Of a stretch of 64,000 nucleotides of DNA, positions 38,857-51,216 are shown in pieces. The stretch is from Pleurodeles waltl (lineage: Eukaryota; Chordata; Amphibia; Caudata; Salamandridae), in assembly GCF_031143425.1 (NCBI RefSeq), contig NW_027150021.1:1-64000 (forward strand). The letters run 5' to 3'. Under the pieces are notes generated by a model that searched no databases, was not told where the DNA came from, and saw nothing but the letters and a program-made list of their open reading frames with translations. A program made the position numbers and the translations under genes. Every line of letters begins with the position of its first letter. Within the stretch, counting starts at the first letter, position 1.

Positions 38857-39129
38857 TTGGTTGTGCAGCAGTGGGATAAGTGCTTTGTAACTACTTACCA
38901 CTTTTGTCATTGTACTTTTCATAAGAGAAAAATATACAAAACAAGTTCAGTGTATGTACACCTAACCAAAAAGTTTTGCATTTCCTCTTTTCACTCTTTT
39001 CTAAGTGCTGAAAAGTACCTCTAAACTTTCTAAAATTTCTTAAAAAGTTTTAAAAGTTTTTTTTTCTGTCTTTCCAAAAGTTCTGAAAAACTTTTTCTCA
39101 CTTTTTCTGTCACTTAAACACTTTCTAAA
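38857..39129 (+). other. Leader and primer-binding site of element O
   Basis: Primer site 38858-38877 (TGGTTGTGCAGCAGTGGGAT), then a T-rich leader with AAAAGTTT-type runs ending at the gag ATG. No ORF. Confidence 0.7.
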
Positions 39130-40952
39130 ATGTCTGGAACAGGCCAAACTGTTGATCTGTCCAAACTTGCTTATAATGACCTTAGCTGGAAAGGAGCAAG
39201 GAGTCTCTGCATAGAAAGAGGTTTGAGTGTAGAGAAGAATCCCTGTAGAGAACTGTTGGATAACATGCTTATAGAACAAGATAAGGCCAGAGGTGCCCCA
39301 TCTGTTGAAAAAGTACCTAATAGTTCCCAATCTGATTCAGGGACTCCCCCAGGAAAAGATTCAGGAAAGAAACTTCCTAGCCTGCCCATTACTAGACAGC
39401 CTAGCATAGTTGGTACTGATGTAGAGTCACACCATACTGATAGTGTTGCCTCACATCATAGCAAGAGTATTCCTTCTCACCATAGTAGAAGTGATGTTTC
39501 TGTTAACCAAGCTGTTAGGATGCCTTCTGTAAGGGATGGGTCTCCTTCTGTCCATTCTCATCATACTTCTGTATCTAGAAATGTCCCTCCCACCAACCCT
39601 GATGACAGAATGTTAGAAAGGGAACTCAATAAGTTGAGGGTGGAACAAACCAGACTGAAGCTTAAAAAGCAACAGCTGGATGTGGATAGACAGTCTTTAG
39701 AATTAGAGAAGGAAAGACAGAAGTTGGGTTTAGAAACCCATGGTGGCAGCAGCAGTATTCCCCATAGTCATCCTGCAAAAGAGCATGATTCCAGGAATCT
39801 GCATAAGATAGTTCCCCCTTATAAGGAGGGGGATGACATTAACAAGTGGTTTGCTGCACTTGAGAGGGCCTGTGTTGTACAGGATGTCCCTCAAAGGCAG
39901 TGGGCTGCTATCCTATGGCTATCATTTAGTGGAAAAGCTAGGGATAGGCTCCTTACTGTGAACGAAAGTGATGCCAATAATTTTACAGTCCTTAAGAATG
40001 CACTCCTGGATGGTTATGGCTTAACCACTGAACAGTACAGGATGAAGTTCAGAGAGACCAAAAAGGAGTCTTCACAAGACTGGGTTGATTTTGTTGACCA
40101 TTCAGTGAAGGCCTTGGAGGGGTGGTTACATGGCAGTAAAGTTACTGATTATGACAGCCTGTATAACTTGATCCTGAGAGAGCATATTCTTAATAATTGT
40201 GTGTCTGATTTGTTGCACCAGTACTTGGTGGACTCTGATCTGACCTCTCCCCAAGAATTGGAAAGAAGGCAGACAAATGGGTCAGAACAAGGGTGAACAG
40301 AGAAGTTCGTACAGGGGGTGACAAAGATGGCAATAAGAAGAATGATGGTAAGTCTTCTGACAAGGGTGGGGACATATCTAAAAATGAGTCTTCATCAGGC
40401 CCACAAAAACACTCTGGTGGGGGTGGTGGGTCCAAACCCTCTTCAAATAAAAACAAATAAAAGAAACCATGGTGCTATTTATGTAAAATAAAAGGCCATT
40501 GGACAACAGATCCCAGTTGTCCAAAGAAAAGCACCAAGCCTCCTACCACTACAACCCCTACTGCTACACCTAGTGTCCCTACTAATAGCAGTGGTGGTGG
40601 GGGCAAACCTACTAATAGCCAATATAAGGGAGTAGCTGGGCTCACTATTGGTAACTTAGTTGGGGTTTGTCTGATTAGGGAGACCAAAGAGGCTGTGTTA
40701 GTCTCTGAGGGGGCTATTGATTTAGCCACCTTGGTTGCTTGTCCCCTTAACATGGATAAGTACAAGCAACTACCCCTAATAAATGGTGTTGAGGTTCAGG
40801 CCTACAGGGACACTGGTGCCAGTGTTACAATGGTAATAGAGAAACTGGTCCACCCTGAACAACACCTACTTGGTCACCACTACCAAGTAACCGATGCTCA
40901 CAACAACACCCTTAGCCACCCCATGGCTGTTGTAAATCTCAACTGGGGGGGG
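39130..40952 (+). pseudogene. gag: Gag and N-terminal protease of element O, broken
   Basis: Starts with the family ATG and is open for 388 codons through coiled coil and capsid. A one-base loss in the GGGAAAG after CCAAGAATT (near 40260) shifts the frame. In the restored frame a TAA at 40458-40460 replaces a Glu codon just before the zinc knuckle (CX2CX4HX6C still readable). The protease keeps DTGAS. The protease frame changes again at an 8-G run (40945-40952). At least two of these lesions are clear disablement. Confidence 0.88.
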
Positions 40953-43900
40953 TTACTGGCCCAAAGAAAGTTGTGGTTGCCTCAGATTTACCTGTAGACT
41001 ATCTATTAGGGAATGATTTAGAGACATCAGCTTGGGCAGAAGTGGAGTTGGAGGCTCATGCAGCAATGCTGGGCATTCCAGGGCATATTTTTGCTTTGAC
41101 CAGGGCTCAGGCCAAAAAGCAAAAAGGACAGGGTGACTTGGATCCTGGAAGAATGGACCAAGTGCTCCCTAAAGCTAGGGCTAGTAGAAGTAAAGCAATA
41201 CCTACTATCCCTCCCTCTGCAGTGGATTCTACTTCTGAGGAAGAAGAATTTCCACCCTGTGCAGAACCTACACCAGAGGAGGTGGAAGCAGACAGTGCTG
41301 AGCTTTTGGGTGAAGGCGGGCCTGCCAGGGAGGAGCTGAGTGTGGCACAGCAGACCTGTCCCACACTAGAGGGTCTAAGACAGCAAGCTGTCAAACAAGC
41401 AAATGGGGATGTCAGTGACTCTCCCAGAGTTTACTGGGAGGACAACCTCTTGTACACTGAAGCAAGGGATCCAAAACCTGGAGCTGCCAGGAGATTGGTG
41501 ATTCCCCAGGAGTACAGAAAGTTCCTCCTAACTCTTGCTCACGACATTTCCTTAGCTGGACATTTGGGGCAAATGAAAACTTGGGACAGGCTTGTTCCCC
41601 TGTTTCATTGGCCTAGAATGTCTCAGGACACAAAAGATTTTTGTAAGTCCTGTGAAACCTGTCAAGCCAGTGGCAAGACAGGTGGCACTCCAAAGGCACC
41701 CCTTATTCCACTGCCTGTGGTTGGGGTTCCCTTTGAAAGGGTAGGGGTTGACATAGTTGGCCCCCTTGGCCCTCCTACTGCTTCAGGCAATAGGTTTATC
41801 TTGGTGGTAGTGGACCATGCCACCAGATATCCTGAAGCAATTCCTCGAAGGACCACTACAGCTCCTGCAGTGGCAAACGCCCTCCTGGGAATCTTTCCAG
41901 GGTGGGCTTCCCAAAAGAGGTGGTATCAGACAGGGGAAGCAATTTCATGTCTGCTTACTTAAAGGCCATGTGGAAGGAGTGTGGGGTGACATACAAGTTC
42001 ACCACACCCTATCATCCACAAACAAATGGACTGGTGGAGAGATTTAACAAAACTCTCAAAGGCATGATTATGGGACTCCCTGAAAAACTCAGCAGGAGAT
42101 GGGATATCCTTCTACCATGCCTCCTTTTTGCTTACAGGGAGGTACCCCAGAAAGCAGTGGGCTTCAGCCCCTTTGAACTTCTTTTTGGTCACCCTGTGAT
42201 AGGTCCTCTAACACTTGTTAAGGAGGGTTGGGAACAACCTTTAAAAGCTCCAAAGCAAGACATAGTGGACTATGTACTTGGCCGCAGATAAAGGATGGCT
42301 GAGTACATGAAAAAGGCCAGTAAAAACCTTCAGGCCAGCCAAGAGCTCTAGAAGCAATGGCATGACCAGAAGGCTGTTTTGGTTCAGTACCAACCAGGGC
42401 AGAAAGTGTGGGTCTTGGAGCCTGTGGCCCCAAGAGCACTCCAAGATAAATGGAGTGGACCCCACACAATTGTTGAGAAAAAGGGCGAAGTCACCTACTT
42501 AGTTGACTTATGCACTGCCAGGAGTCCCCTTAGGGTGCTCCATGTCAATAGCCTGAAACCCTACTATGACAGGGCTGATCTCATACTGCTCATGGCAACT
42601 GATGAGGGACAGGAAGAAGACAGTGATCCTCTACCTGATCTCTTCTCTTCCACAGAACAAGATGCTCTAGTGGAAGGTGTTGTACTGGCAGATTGTCTTA
42701 CTGCTGAGCAGAAAGACCACTGCATAAATCTCCTGGGTCCGTTTTCTGAACTCTTCTCTACTGTGCCAGGTACCACTTCTTGGTGTGAGCACACTATAGA
42801 TACTGGAGACAGCTTGCCTGTCAAAAGTAAGATCTATAGGCAGCCTGACCATGTCAGAGACTGCATAAAGCAAGAGGTGCAGAAAATGTTAGAACTGGGA
42901 GTGGTTGAGCACTCTGAAAGTCCATGGGCCTCTCCTGTGGTACTTGTACCAAAACCTCATTCCAAGGATGGAAATAAAGAAATGCGGTTTTCTGTAGACT
43001 ACAGAGGTCTCAACCAGGTAACCAAAACTGACGCTCACCCTATACCCAGGGCAGATGAGCTCATAGATGCACTGGCATCTGCCAAGTATCTAAGCACTTT
43101 TGATTTGACTGCAGGGTATTGGCAGATCAAATTATCAGAAGATGCTAAAGCTAAAACTGCATTTTCAACCATTGGAGGCCATTACCAATTCACAGTAATG
43201 CCTTTTGGGTTGAAAAATGCACCTGCCACTTTTCAGAGGTTGGTGAACACAGTCCTGCAAGGGCTGGAAGCTTTTAGTGCAGCATATTTGGACGATGTAG
43301 CTTTCTTTAGCTCCAACTGGGATGATCACCTGGTCCACATATGGAAAGTTTTGGAGGCCCTGCAAAAGGCAGGCCTCACTATCAAGGCTTCAAAGTGCCA
43401 GATAGGGCAGGGAAAGGTGGTTAATCTAGGACACCTGGTTGGTGGAGAACAGATTCCACCACTTCAGGGGAAAATTCAAACAATTATTGATTGGGTTCCC
43501 CCTACTACTCAGACTCAGGTGAGAGCCTTTTTAGGCCTCATTGGGGACTATAGGAGGTTCATAAAGAACTATGGCTCCATTGCAGCCCTTCTTAATGACC
43601 TCACTTCAAAGAAAATACCTAAAAAGGTATTATGGACAGCTTGCTGTCAGAAAGCTTTTGAGGAGCTGAAACAGGCCATGTGCACTGCACCTGTCCTAAA
43701 AAGCCCATGTTACTCCAAGAAATTCATTGTTCAAACTGATGCATCTGAATTAGGGGTAGGGGCAGTCTTATCACAACTCAATTCTGAGGGCCAGGATCAA
43801 CCTGTTGCTTTTATCAGCAGGAGGTTGACCCCTAGAGAAAGTTGGTCTGCCATAGAGAGGGAGGCCTTTGCTGTGGTCTGGGCACTGAAGAAGTTGAGGC

Positions 43901-44121
43901 CATACCTGTTTGGCACTCATTTCATTGTTTAGACAGACCACAAACCTCTACTTTGGCTAAAACAAATGAAAGGTGAAAATCCTAAATTGTTGAGGTGGTC
44001 CATATCCCTACAGGGAATGGACTATACAGTGGAACATAGACCTGGGAGTACCCTCTCCAATGCAGATGGACTCTCCAGATATTTCCACTTAGACAATGAA
44101 GACCCATCAGGTAATGACTAG
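40953..44121 (+). pseudogene. pol: Protease end, integrase, RT and RNase H of element O, broken
   Basis: Same domain order as C: LLGND, integrase (HHCC and DD35E motifs readable), RT with YLDD retained, RNase H with TDASELG and NADGLS. Lesions: a one-base deletion in the integrase core near 41899, TAA at 42289-42291, TAG at 42349-42351, a small in-frame loss in RNase H near 43840 (PRESWSA), TAG at 43930-43932. It ends at TAG 44119-44121. It independently confirms the INT-before-RT order in an uninterrupted stretch. Confidence 0.9.
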
Positions 44122-44139
44122 TCTTATTGTCCTTCGTTT

Positions 44140-44153
44140 GGGGGGGGGGGTTG
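44140..44153 (+). other. Polypurine tract of element O
   Basis: Eleven G then TTG directly before the LTR at 44154. Confidence 0.78.
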
Positions 44154-47142
44154 TGTAGGAAAGTACCATATTGCCTGGCATGTTACCCCAATTTTTCACT
44201 GTATATATGTTGTTTTAGTTGTATGTGTCACTGGGACCCTGCTAGCCAGGGCCCCCGTGCTCATAAGTGTGCCTGAATGTGTTACCTGTGTTATGACTAA
44301 CTGTCTCACTGAGGCTATGCTATCCAGAACCTCAGTGGTTATGCTCTCTCATTTCTTTCCAAATTGTCACTAACAGGCTAGTGACCAATTTCACCAATTC
44401 ACATTGGCATACTGGAACACCCTTATAATTCCCTAGTATATAGTACTGAGGTACCCAGGGTATTGGGGTTCCAGGAGATCCCTATGGGCTGCAGCATTTC
44501 TTATGCCACCCATAGGGAGCTCTGACAATTCTTACACAGGCCTGCCACTGCAGCCTGAGTGAAATAACGTCCACGTTATTTCACAGCCATTTACCACTGC
44601 ACTTAAGTAACTGATAAGTCACCTATATGTCTAACCTTTACCTGGTAAAGGTTAGGTGCAAAGTTACTTAGTGTGTGAGCACCCTGGCACTAGCCAAGGT
44701 GCCCCCACATTGTTCAGGGCAAATTCCCCAGACTTTGGAAGTGCGGGGACACCATTACACGTGTGCACTACACATAGGTCACTACCTATGTGTAGCTTCA
44801 CAATGGTAACTCCGAAAATGGCCATGTAACATGTCTAAGATCATGGAATTGCCCCCTCTATGCCATCCTGGCATTGTTGGCACAATCCCATGATCCCACA
44901 GGTCTGTAGCACAGACCCTGGTACTGCCAAACTGCCTTTTCAGGGGTTTCACTGCAGCTGCTACTGCTGCCAACCCCTCAGACAGGTTTGTGCCCTCCTG
45001 GGATCCAGCCAGGCTTAGCCCAGGATGGCAGAACAAAGGACTTCCTCAGAGAGAGGGTGTTACACCCTCTCCCTTTGGAAAAAGGTGTTAAGGCAGGGGA
45101 GGAGTAGCCTCCCCCATCCTCTGGAAATGCTATCATGGGCACAGATGGTGCCCATTTCTGCATAAGCCAGTCTACACCGGTTCAGGGACCCCTCAGCCCT
45201 GCTCTGGCGCGAAACTGGACAAAGGAAAGGGGAGTGACCATTCCCCAGACCTGCACCTCCCCTGGGAGGTGCCCAGAGCTCCTCCAGTGTGCTCCAGACC
45301 TCTGCCATCTTGGAAACAGAGGTGCTGCTGGCACACTGGACTGCTCTGAGTGGCCAGTGCCAGCAGGTGACGTCAGAGACTCCTTCTGATAGGCTCCTTC
45401 AGGTGTTGCTAGCCTATCCTCTCTCCTAAGTAGCCAAACTTTCTTTTCTGGCTATTTAGGGTCTCTGCTTTGGGGAATTCCTTAGATAAGGAATGCAAGA
45501 GCTCATCAGAGTTCCTCTGCATCTCTCTCTTCACCTTCTGCCAAGGAATCGACTGCTGACCGCGCTGGAAGCCTGTAAAACTGCAACAAAGTAGCGAAGA
45601 CGACTACTGCAACTCTGTAACGCTGATCCTGCCGCCTTCTCGACTGTTTTCCTGGTGGTGCATGCTGTGGGGGTAGTCTGCCTCCTCTCTTCACTAGAAG
45701 CTCCGAAGAAATCTCCCATGGGTCGACGGAATCTTCCCCCTGCTACCGCAGGCACCAAGGAACTGCATCACAGGTCCCCTGAGTCTCCTCTCAGCACGAC
45801 GAGCGAGGTCCCTTGAATCCAGCAACTGTATCCAAGTGACTCCCACAGTCCAGTGACTCTTCAGTCCAAGTTAGGTGGAGGTAAGTCCTTGCCTCCCCAC
45901 GCCAGACTGCATTGCTGGGAACCGCGACTTTTGCAGCTACTCCGGCCTCTGTGCACTTCCGGCGGAAATCCTTTGTGCACAGCCAAGCCTGGGTCCACGG
46001 CACTCCAACCTGCATTGCACGACTTTCTAAGTTGTCCTCCGACGGCGTGGGACTCCTTTGTGCAACTTCGGGTGAGCACCATTTCACTCCTCTTCGTAGT
46101 GCCTGTTCTGGCACTTCTGCAGCTGCTGCCTGCTCTTGAGAGGGCTCGTTGTCCTGCTGGATGCCCCTTCTGTCCCCAGACGCAATTGGCGACATCCTGG
46201 TCCCTCCTGGGCCACAGCAGCATCCAAAAACCCTAACCGCACGATTTGCAGCTAGCAAGGCTTGTTGGCAGTCTTTCGGTGGGAAAACACTTCTGCACGA
46301 CTCTCCGCGGCGTGTGGGATCCATCCTCCAAAGGAGAAGTCTCTAGCCCTTGTCGTTCCTGCAGAATCCTCAGCTTCTACTGTCCAGTAGCAGCTTCTTT
46401 GCACCCACAGCTGGCATTTCCTGGGCATCTGCCCATCTCCGACTTGCTTGTGACTTTTGGACTTGGTCCCCTTCTTCCACAGGTACCCTCGACTGGAATT
46501 GTTGTTGCATTGCTGGTTTGTGTCTTTCCTGCAGAATTCCCCTATCACGACTTCTATGTCCTTTGGGGAACTTTAGTGCACTTTGCACCCACTTTTCAGG
46601 GTCTTGGGGTGGGCTATTTTTCTAACCCTCACTGTTTTCTTACAGTCCCAGCGACCCTCTACAAGGTCACATAGGTTTGGGGTCCATTCGTGGTTCGCAT
46701 TCAACTTTTGGAGTATATGGTTTGTGTTGCCCCTATCCCTATGTGTCCCCATTGCATCCTATTGTAACTATACATTATTTGCACTGTTTTCTAAGACTAT
46801 ACTGCATATTTGTGGTATTGTGTACATATATCTTGTGTATATTTGCTATCCTCATACTGAGGGTACTCACTGAGATACTTTGGCATATTGTCATAAAAAT
46901 AAAGTACCTTTATTTTTAGTATATCTGTGTATTGTGTTTTCTTATGACATTGTGCAAGTGACACTAGTGGTACTGTAGGAGCTTCACTCGTCTCCTAGTT
47001 CAGCCTAAGCTGCTCTGCTAAGCTACCATTATCTATCAGCCTAAGCTGCTAGACACCCTATACACTAATAAGGGATACCTGGGCCTGGTGCAAGGTGTAA
47101 CTACCCCTTGGTACTCACTACAAGCCAGTCCAGCCTCCTACA
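44154..47142 (+). repeat. 3' LTR of element O (2989 bp)
   Basis: Complete LTR of the O subtype. U3 hairpins are kept with paired changes (e.g. 44768-44795). An antisense ORF of 177 codons lies at 45791-46324, the same length as in B and C despite many substitutions. AATAAA at 46898. Confidence 0.92.
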
Positions 47143-50100
47143 GTAAGTAGCTGCAAAGTACTTATCCCACCGCTGCACAACCAATGTAGGAGGCTGGACT
47201 GGCTTGTAGTGAGTACCAAGGGGTACTTACACCTTGCACCAGGCCCAGGTATCCCTTATTAGTGTAGAGGGGTGTCTAGCAGCTTAGGCTGATAGAAAAG
47301 GTAGTTTAGCAGAGCAGCTTAGGCTGAACTAAGAGAGGAGTGAAGCTCCTACAGTACCACTAGTGTCATATGCACAATATCACAAGAAAACACAATACAC
47401 AGATATACTAAAAATAAAGGTACTTTATTTTTATGACAATATGCCAAAAGTATCTCAGTGAGTACCCTCAGTATGAGGATAGCAAATATACACAAGATAT
47501 ATGTACACAATACCAAAAATATGCAGTATAGTATTAGAAAACAGTGCAAACAATGTCTATTTACAATAGGATGCAATGGGGGCACATAGGGATAGGGGCA
47601 ACACAAACCATATACTCCAAAAGTACAATGCAAACCAAAAATGGACCCCAAACCTATGTGACCTTGTAGAGGGTCGCTGGGACTGTAAGAAAACAGTGAG
47701 GGTTAGAAAAATAGCCCACCCCAAGACCCTGAAAAGTGAGTGCAAAGTGCACTAAAGTTCCCCAAAGAGCACAGAAGTAGTGATAGGGGAATTCTGCAGG
47801 AAAGACCAAAATCAGCAATGCAACAACAATGGATTTCCAGACGAGAGTACCTGTGGAACAAGGGGACCAAGTCCAAAAGTCACGATCAAGTCGAGAGTGG
47901 GCAGATGCCCAGGAAATGCCAGCTGTGGGTGCAAAGAAGCTGCTACTGGACAGTAGAAGCTGAGGATTCTGCAAGAACGACAAGGGCTAGAAACTTCCCC
48001 TTTGGAAGATAGATGTCCCACGTCGTGGAGAGTCGTGCAGAAGTGTTTTCCCGCAGAAAGACAGCAAACAAGCCTTGCTAGCTGCAAAGATCGTGGTTAG
48101 GGTTTTTGGGTGCTTCTGTGGCCCAGGAGTGACCAGGATGTCACCAATTGCATCAGGGGACAGAGGGGGCGCCCAGCAAGACAAGGAGCCCTCTCAAAAG
48201 CAGGCAGCGCCCGCAGAAGTGCCAAAACAGGCACTACAAAGTGGAGTGAAACGGTGCTCACCCAAAATTGCACAAGAGAGTCCCACGCCGCCGGAAGACA
48301 ACTCAGGAGGTCGTGCAATGCAGGTTAGAGTGCCGCGGACCCAGGCTTGGCTGTGCACAAAGGAAATCTTCGTGGAGTGCACAGGAGCCGGAATAGCTGC
48401 AAAACACGCGGTTCCCAGCAATGCAGTCTGGCGTGGGGAGGCAAGGACTTACCTCCACCAAACTTGGACTGAAGAGTCACTGGACTGTGGGAGTCACTTG
48501 GACAGAGTTGCTGAGTTCAAGGGACATCGCTCGTCGTGCTGAGAGGAGACCCAGAGGACTGGTGATGCAGTTCTTTGGTGCCTGCGGTTGCAGGGGGAAG
48601 ATTCAGTCGACCCACGGGAGATTTCTTCGGAGCTTCTAGTGCAGAGAGGGGGCAGACTACCCCCACAGTATGCACCACCAGGAAAACAGTCGAGAAGGCG
48701 GCAGGATCAGCGTTACAGAGTTGCAGTAGTCGTCTTTGCTACTCTGTTGCAGGTTTGCAGGCTTCCAGCGCGGTCAGCAGTCGATTCCTTGGCAGAAGGT
48801 GAAGAGAGAGATGCAGAGGAACTCTGATGAGCTCTTGCATTCGTTATCTAAAGAATTCCCCAAAGCAGAGACCCTAAATAGCCAGAAAAGAGGGTTTGGC
48901 TACCTAGGAGAGAGGATAGGCTAGCAACACCTGAAGGAGCCCATCAGAAGGAGTCTCTGACTTCACCTGCTGGCCCTGGCCACTCAGAGCAGTCCAGTGT
49001 GCCAGCAGCACCTCTGTTTCCAAGATGGCAGAGGTCTGGAGCACACTGGAGGAGCTCTGGACACCTCCCAGGGGAGGTGCAGGTCAGGGGAGTGGTCACT
49101 CCCCTTTCCTTTGTCCAGTTTTGCGCCAGAGCAGGGCTGGGGGATCCCTGAACCGGTGCAGACTGGCTTATGCAGAATTGGGCACATCTGTGCCCAAGAA
49201 AGCATTTCCAGAGGCTGGGGGAGGCCACTCCTCCCCTGCCTTCACACCATTTTCCAAAGGGAGAGGGTGTCACACCCTCTCTCAGAGGAAGTTCTTTGTT
49301 CTGCCATCCTGGGCCAGGCCTGGCTGGACCCCAGGAGGGCAGATGCCTGTCTGAGGGGTTGGCAGCAGCAGCAGCTGCAGTGAAACCCCAGGAAGGGCAG
49401 TTTGGCAGTACCAGGGTCTGTGCTACAGACCACTGGGATCATGGGATTGTGCCAACTATGCCAGGATGGCATAGAGGGGGCAATTCCATGATCATAGACA
49501 TGTTACATGGCCATATTCGGAGTTACCATTGTGAAGCTACATATAGGTAGTGACCTATATGTAGTGCACGCGTGTAATGGTGTCCCCGCACTCACAAAGT
49601 CCGGGGAATTGGCCCTGAACAATGTGGGGGCACCTTGGCTAGTGCCAGGGTGCCCTCACACTAAGTAACTTTGCACCTAACCTTTACCAGGTAAAGGTTA
49701 GACATATAGGTGACTTATAAGTTACTTAAGTGCAGTGTAAAATGGCTGTGAAATAACGTGGACATTATTTCACTCAGGCTGCAGTGGCAGGCCTGTGTAA
49801 GAATTGTCAGAGCTCCCTATGGGTGGCAAAAGAATTGCTGCAGCCCATAGGGATCTCCTGGAGCCCCAATACCCTGGGTACCTCAGTACCATATACTAGG
49901 GAATTATAAGGGTGTTCCAGTAAGCCAATGTAAATTGGTAAAATTGGTCACTAGCCTGTTAGTGACAATTTAGAAAGAAATGAGAGAGCATAACCACTGA
50001 GGTTCTGATTAGCAGAGCCTCAGTGAGACAGTTAGTCACTACACAGGTAACACATTCAGGCACACTTATGAGCACTGGGGCCCTGGTGAACAGGGTCCCA

Positions 50101-50178
50101 GTGACACATACAACTAAAACAACATATATACAGTGAAAAATGGGGGTAACATGCCAGGCAAGATGGTACTTTCCTACA
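47143..50178 (-). mobile_element. Element P: leader stub plus 5' LTR of a minus-strand copy
   Basis: 47143-47184 is 42 bp of leader with the primer site (47164-47183), joined to a full minus LTR (47185-50178). The remaining interior of this element should lie to the left but is replaced by O's right end, and no matching piece is found left of O. The LTR is joined at 50178 to ATAACCACTGAGG of another LTR, so P had inserted into a B-type LTR. Confidence 0.82.
47185..50178 (-). repeat. 5' LTR of element P (2994 bp)
   Basis: Full-length minus LTR with both ends. The R-U5 part resembles O (CAGTATGAGG near the poly(A) signal), while the U3 part beyond ~49000 resembles A. Antisense ORF open for 155 codons at 48075-48542. 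Confidence 0.9.
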
Positions 50179-50455
50179 ATAACCACTGAGGTTCTGGTTA
50201 GCAGAGCCTCAGTGAGACAGTTAGGCATCACACAGGGATCACATACATAAAGGCCACAAACTTATGAGCACTGGGGTCCTGACTAGCAGGGTCCCAGTGA
50301 CACATAACAAACATACTGAAAACATAGGGTTTTTACTATGAGCACTGGGCCCTGGCTAGCAGGATCCCAGTGAGACAGTGAAAACACCCTGACATACACT
50401 CACAAACAGGCCAAAAGTGGGGGTAACAAGGCTAGAAAGAGGCTACTTTCTCACA
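50179..50455 (-). repeat. B-type LTR end fragment
   Basis: Only the U3 start of a B-type LTR (ending CTTTCTCACA), with two of the tandem hairpin modules. It continues a minus LTR split by P, and its right end is inserted in the next fragment. Confidence 0.82.
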
Positions 50456-50633
50456 GGTTCTGGTTAGCAGAGCCTCAGTGAGACAGTTAGTCACTACACA
50501 GGTAACACATTCAGGCACACTTATGAGCACTGGGGCCCTGGCTGGCAGGGTCCCAGTGACACATATAACTAAAACAACATATATACAGTGAAAAATGGGG
50601 GTAACATGCCAGGCAAGATGGTACTTTCCTACA
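50456..50633 (-). repeat. A-type LTR end fragment
   Basis: The last 178 bp of the U3 start of a minus A-type LTR, ending CCTACA. Its remainder lies left of the inserted B-type LTR and is not present. Confidence 0.8.
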
Positions 50634-51216
50634 AGGCTGGACTGGCTTGTAGTGAGTACCAAGGGGTACTTACACCTTGCACCAGGCCCAGGTATCCCTT
50701 ATTAGTGTAGAGGGGTATCTAGCAGTTTAGGCTGATAGAAAAGGTAGCTTAGCAGAGCAGCTTAGGCTGAACTAGGAGACGAGTGAAGTTCCTACAGTAC
50801 CACTAGTGTCATATGCAGAATATCATAAGAAAACACAATACACACATATACTAAAAAATAAAGGTACTTTATTTTTATGACAATATGCCAAAAGTATCTC
50901 AGTGAGTACCCTCAGTATGAGGATAGCAAATATACACAAGATATATGTACACAATACCAAAATATGCAGTAATAGCAATAGAAAACAGTGCAAAGAATGC
51001 ATAGTCACAATAGAATGCAATGGGGGCACATGGGATAGGGGCAACACAAACCATATACTCTAGAAGTGGAATGCGAACCACAAATGGACCCCAAACCTAT
51101 GTGACCTTGTAGAGGGTCGCTGGGACTGTAAGAAAACAGTGAAGGTTAGAAAAATAGCCCACCCCAAGACCCTGAAAAGTGGGTGCAAGTGCACCTAAGT
51201 TCCCCAAAGAGCACTG
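50634..51216 (-). repeat. LTR fragment, R-U5 end, cut by element D
   Basis: Minus LTR starting six bases inside its sense 3' end (AGGCTGGACTGG) and carrying the palindromic poly(A) signal. It stops at 51216 where D begins. It is O-like and diverged. Confidence 0.82.

Larger units (their letters stand above)
4053..47142 (+). mobile_element. Element O: outer Gmr1-like retrotransposon, decayed
   Basis: Family-1 element in plus orientation. Its 5' LTR is split in two (4053-4853 and 36664-38856, together ~2994 bp) by element A. Then come leader, broken gag-pol (39130-44121), a polypurine tract and a 3' LTR (44154-47142). Without A it is about 11.3 kb. Flanks do not match: CCATG on the left against GTAAG on the right, and they lie in different host sequences (an LTR on the left, an element leader on the right). 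The element is therefore probably the product of recombination between two copies rather than one clean insertion. It is the oldest full-length layer here. Confidence 0.82.

Noticed and set aside
49170..49550. 126- and 118-codon frames found in many LTR copies (e.g. PSWARPGWTPGG)
   Set aside because: They overlap the hairpin array in several frames on both strands, have low-complexity composition and no domain signal; repetition is due to LTR copies.
47185..50178. Solo LTR
   Set aside because: It is joined on its inner side to 42 bp of leader with the primer site, so it is the 5' LTR of a truncated element.
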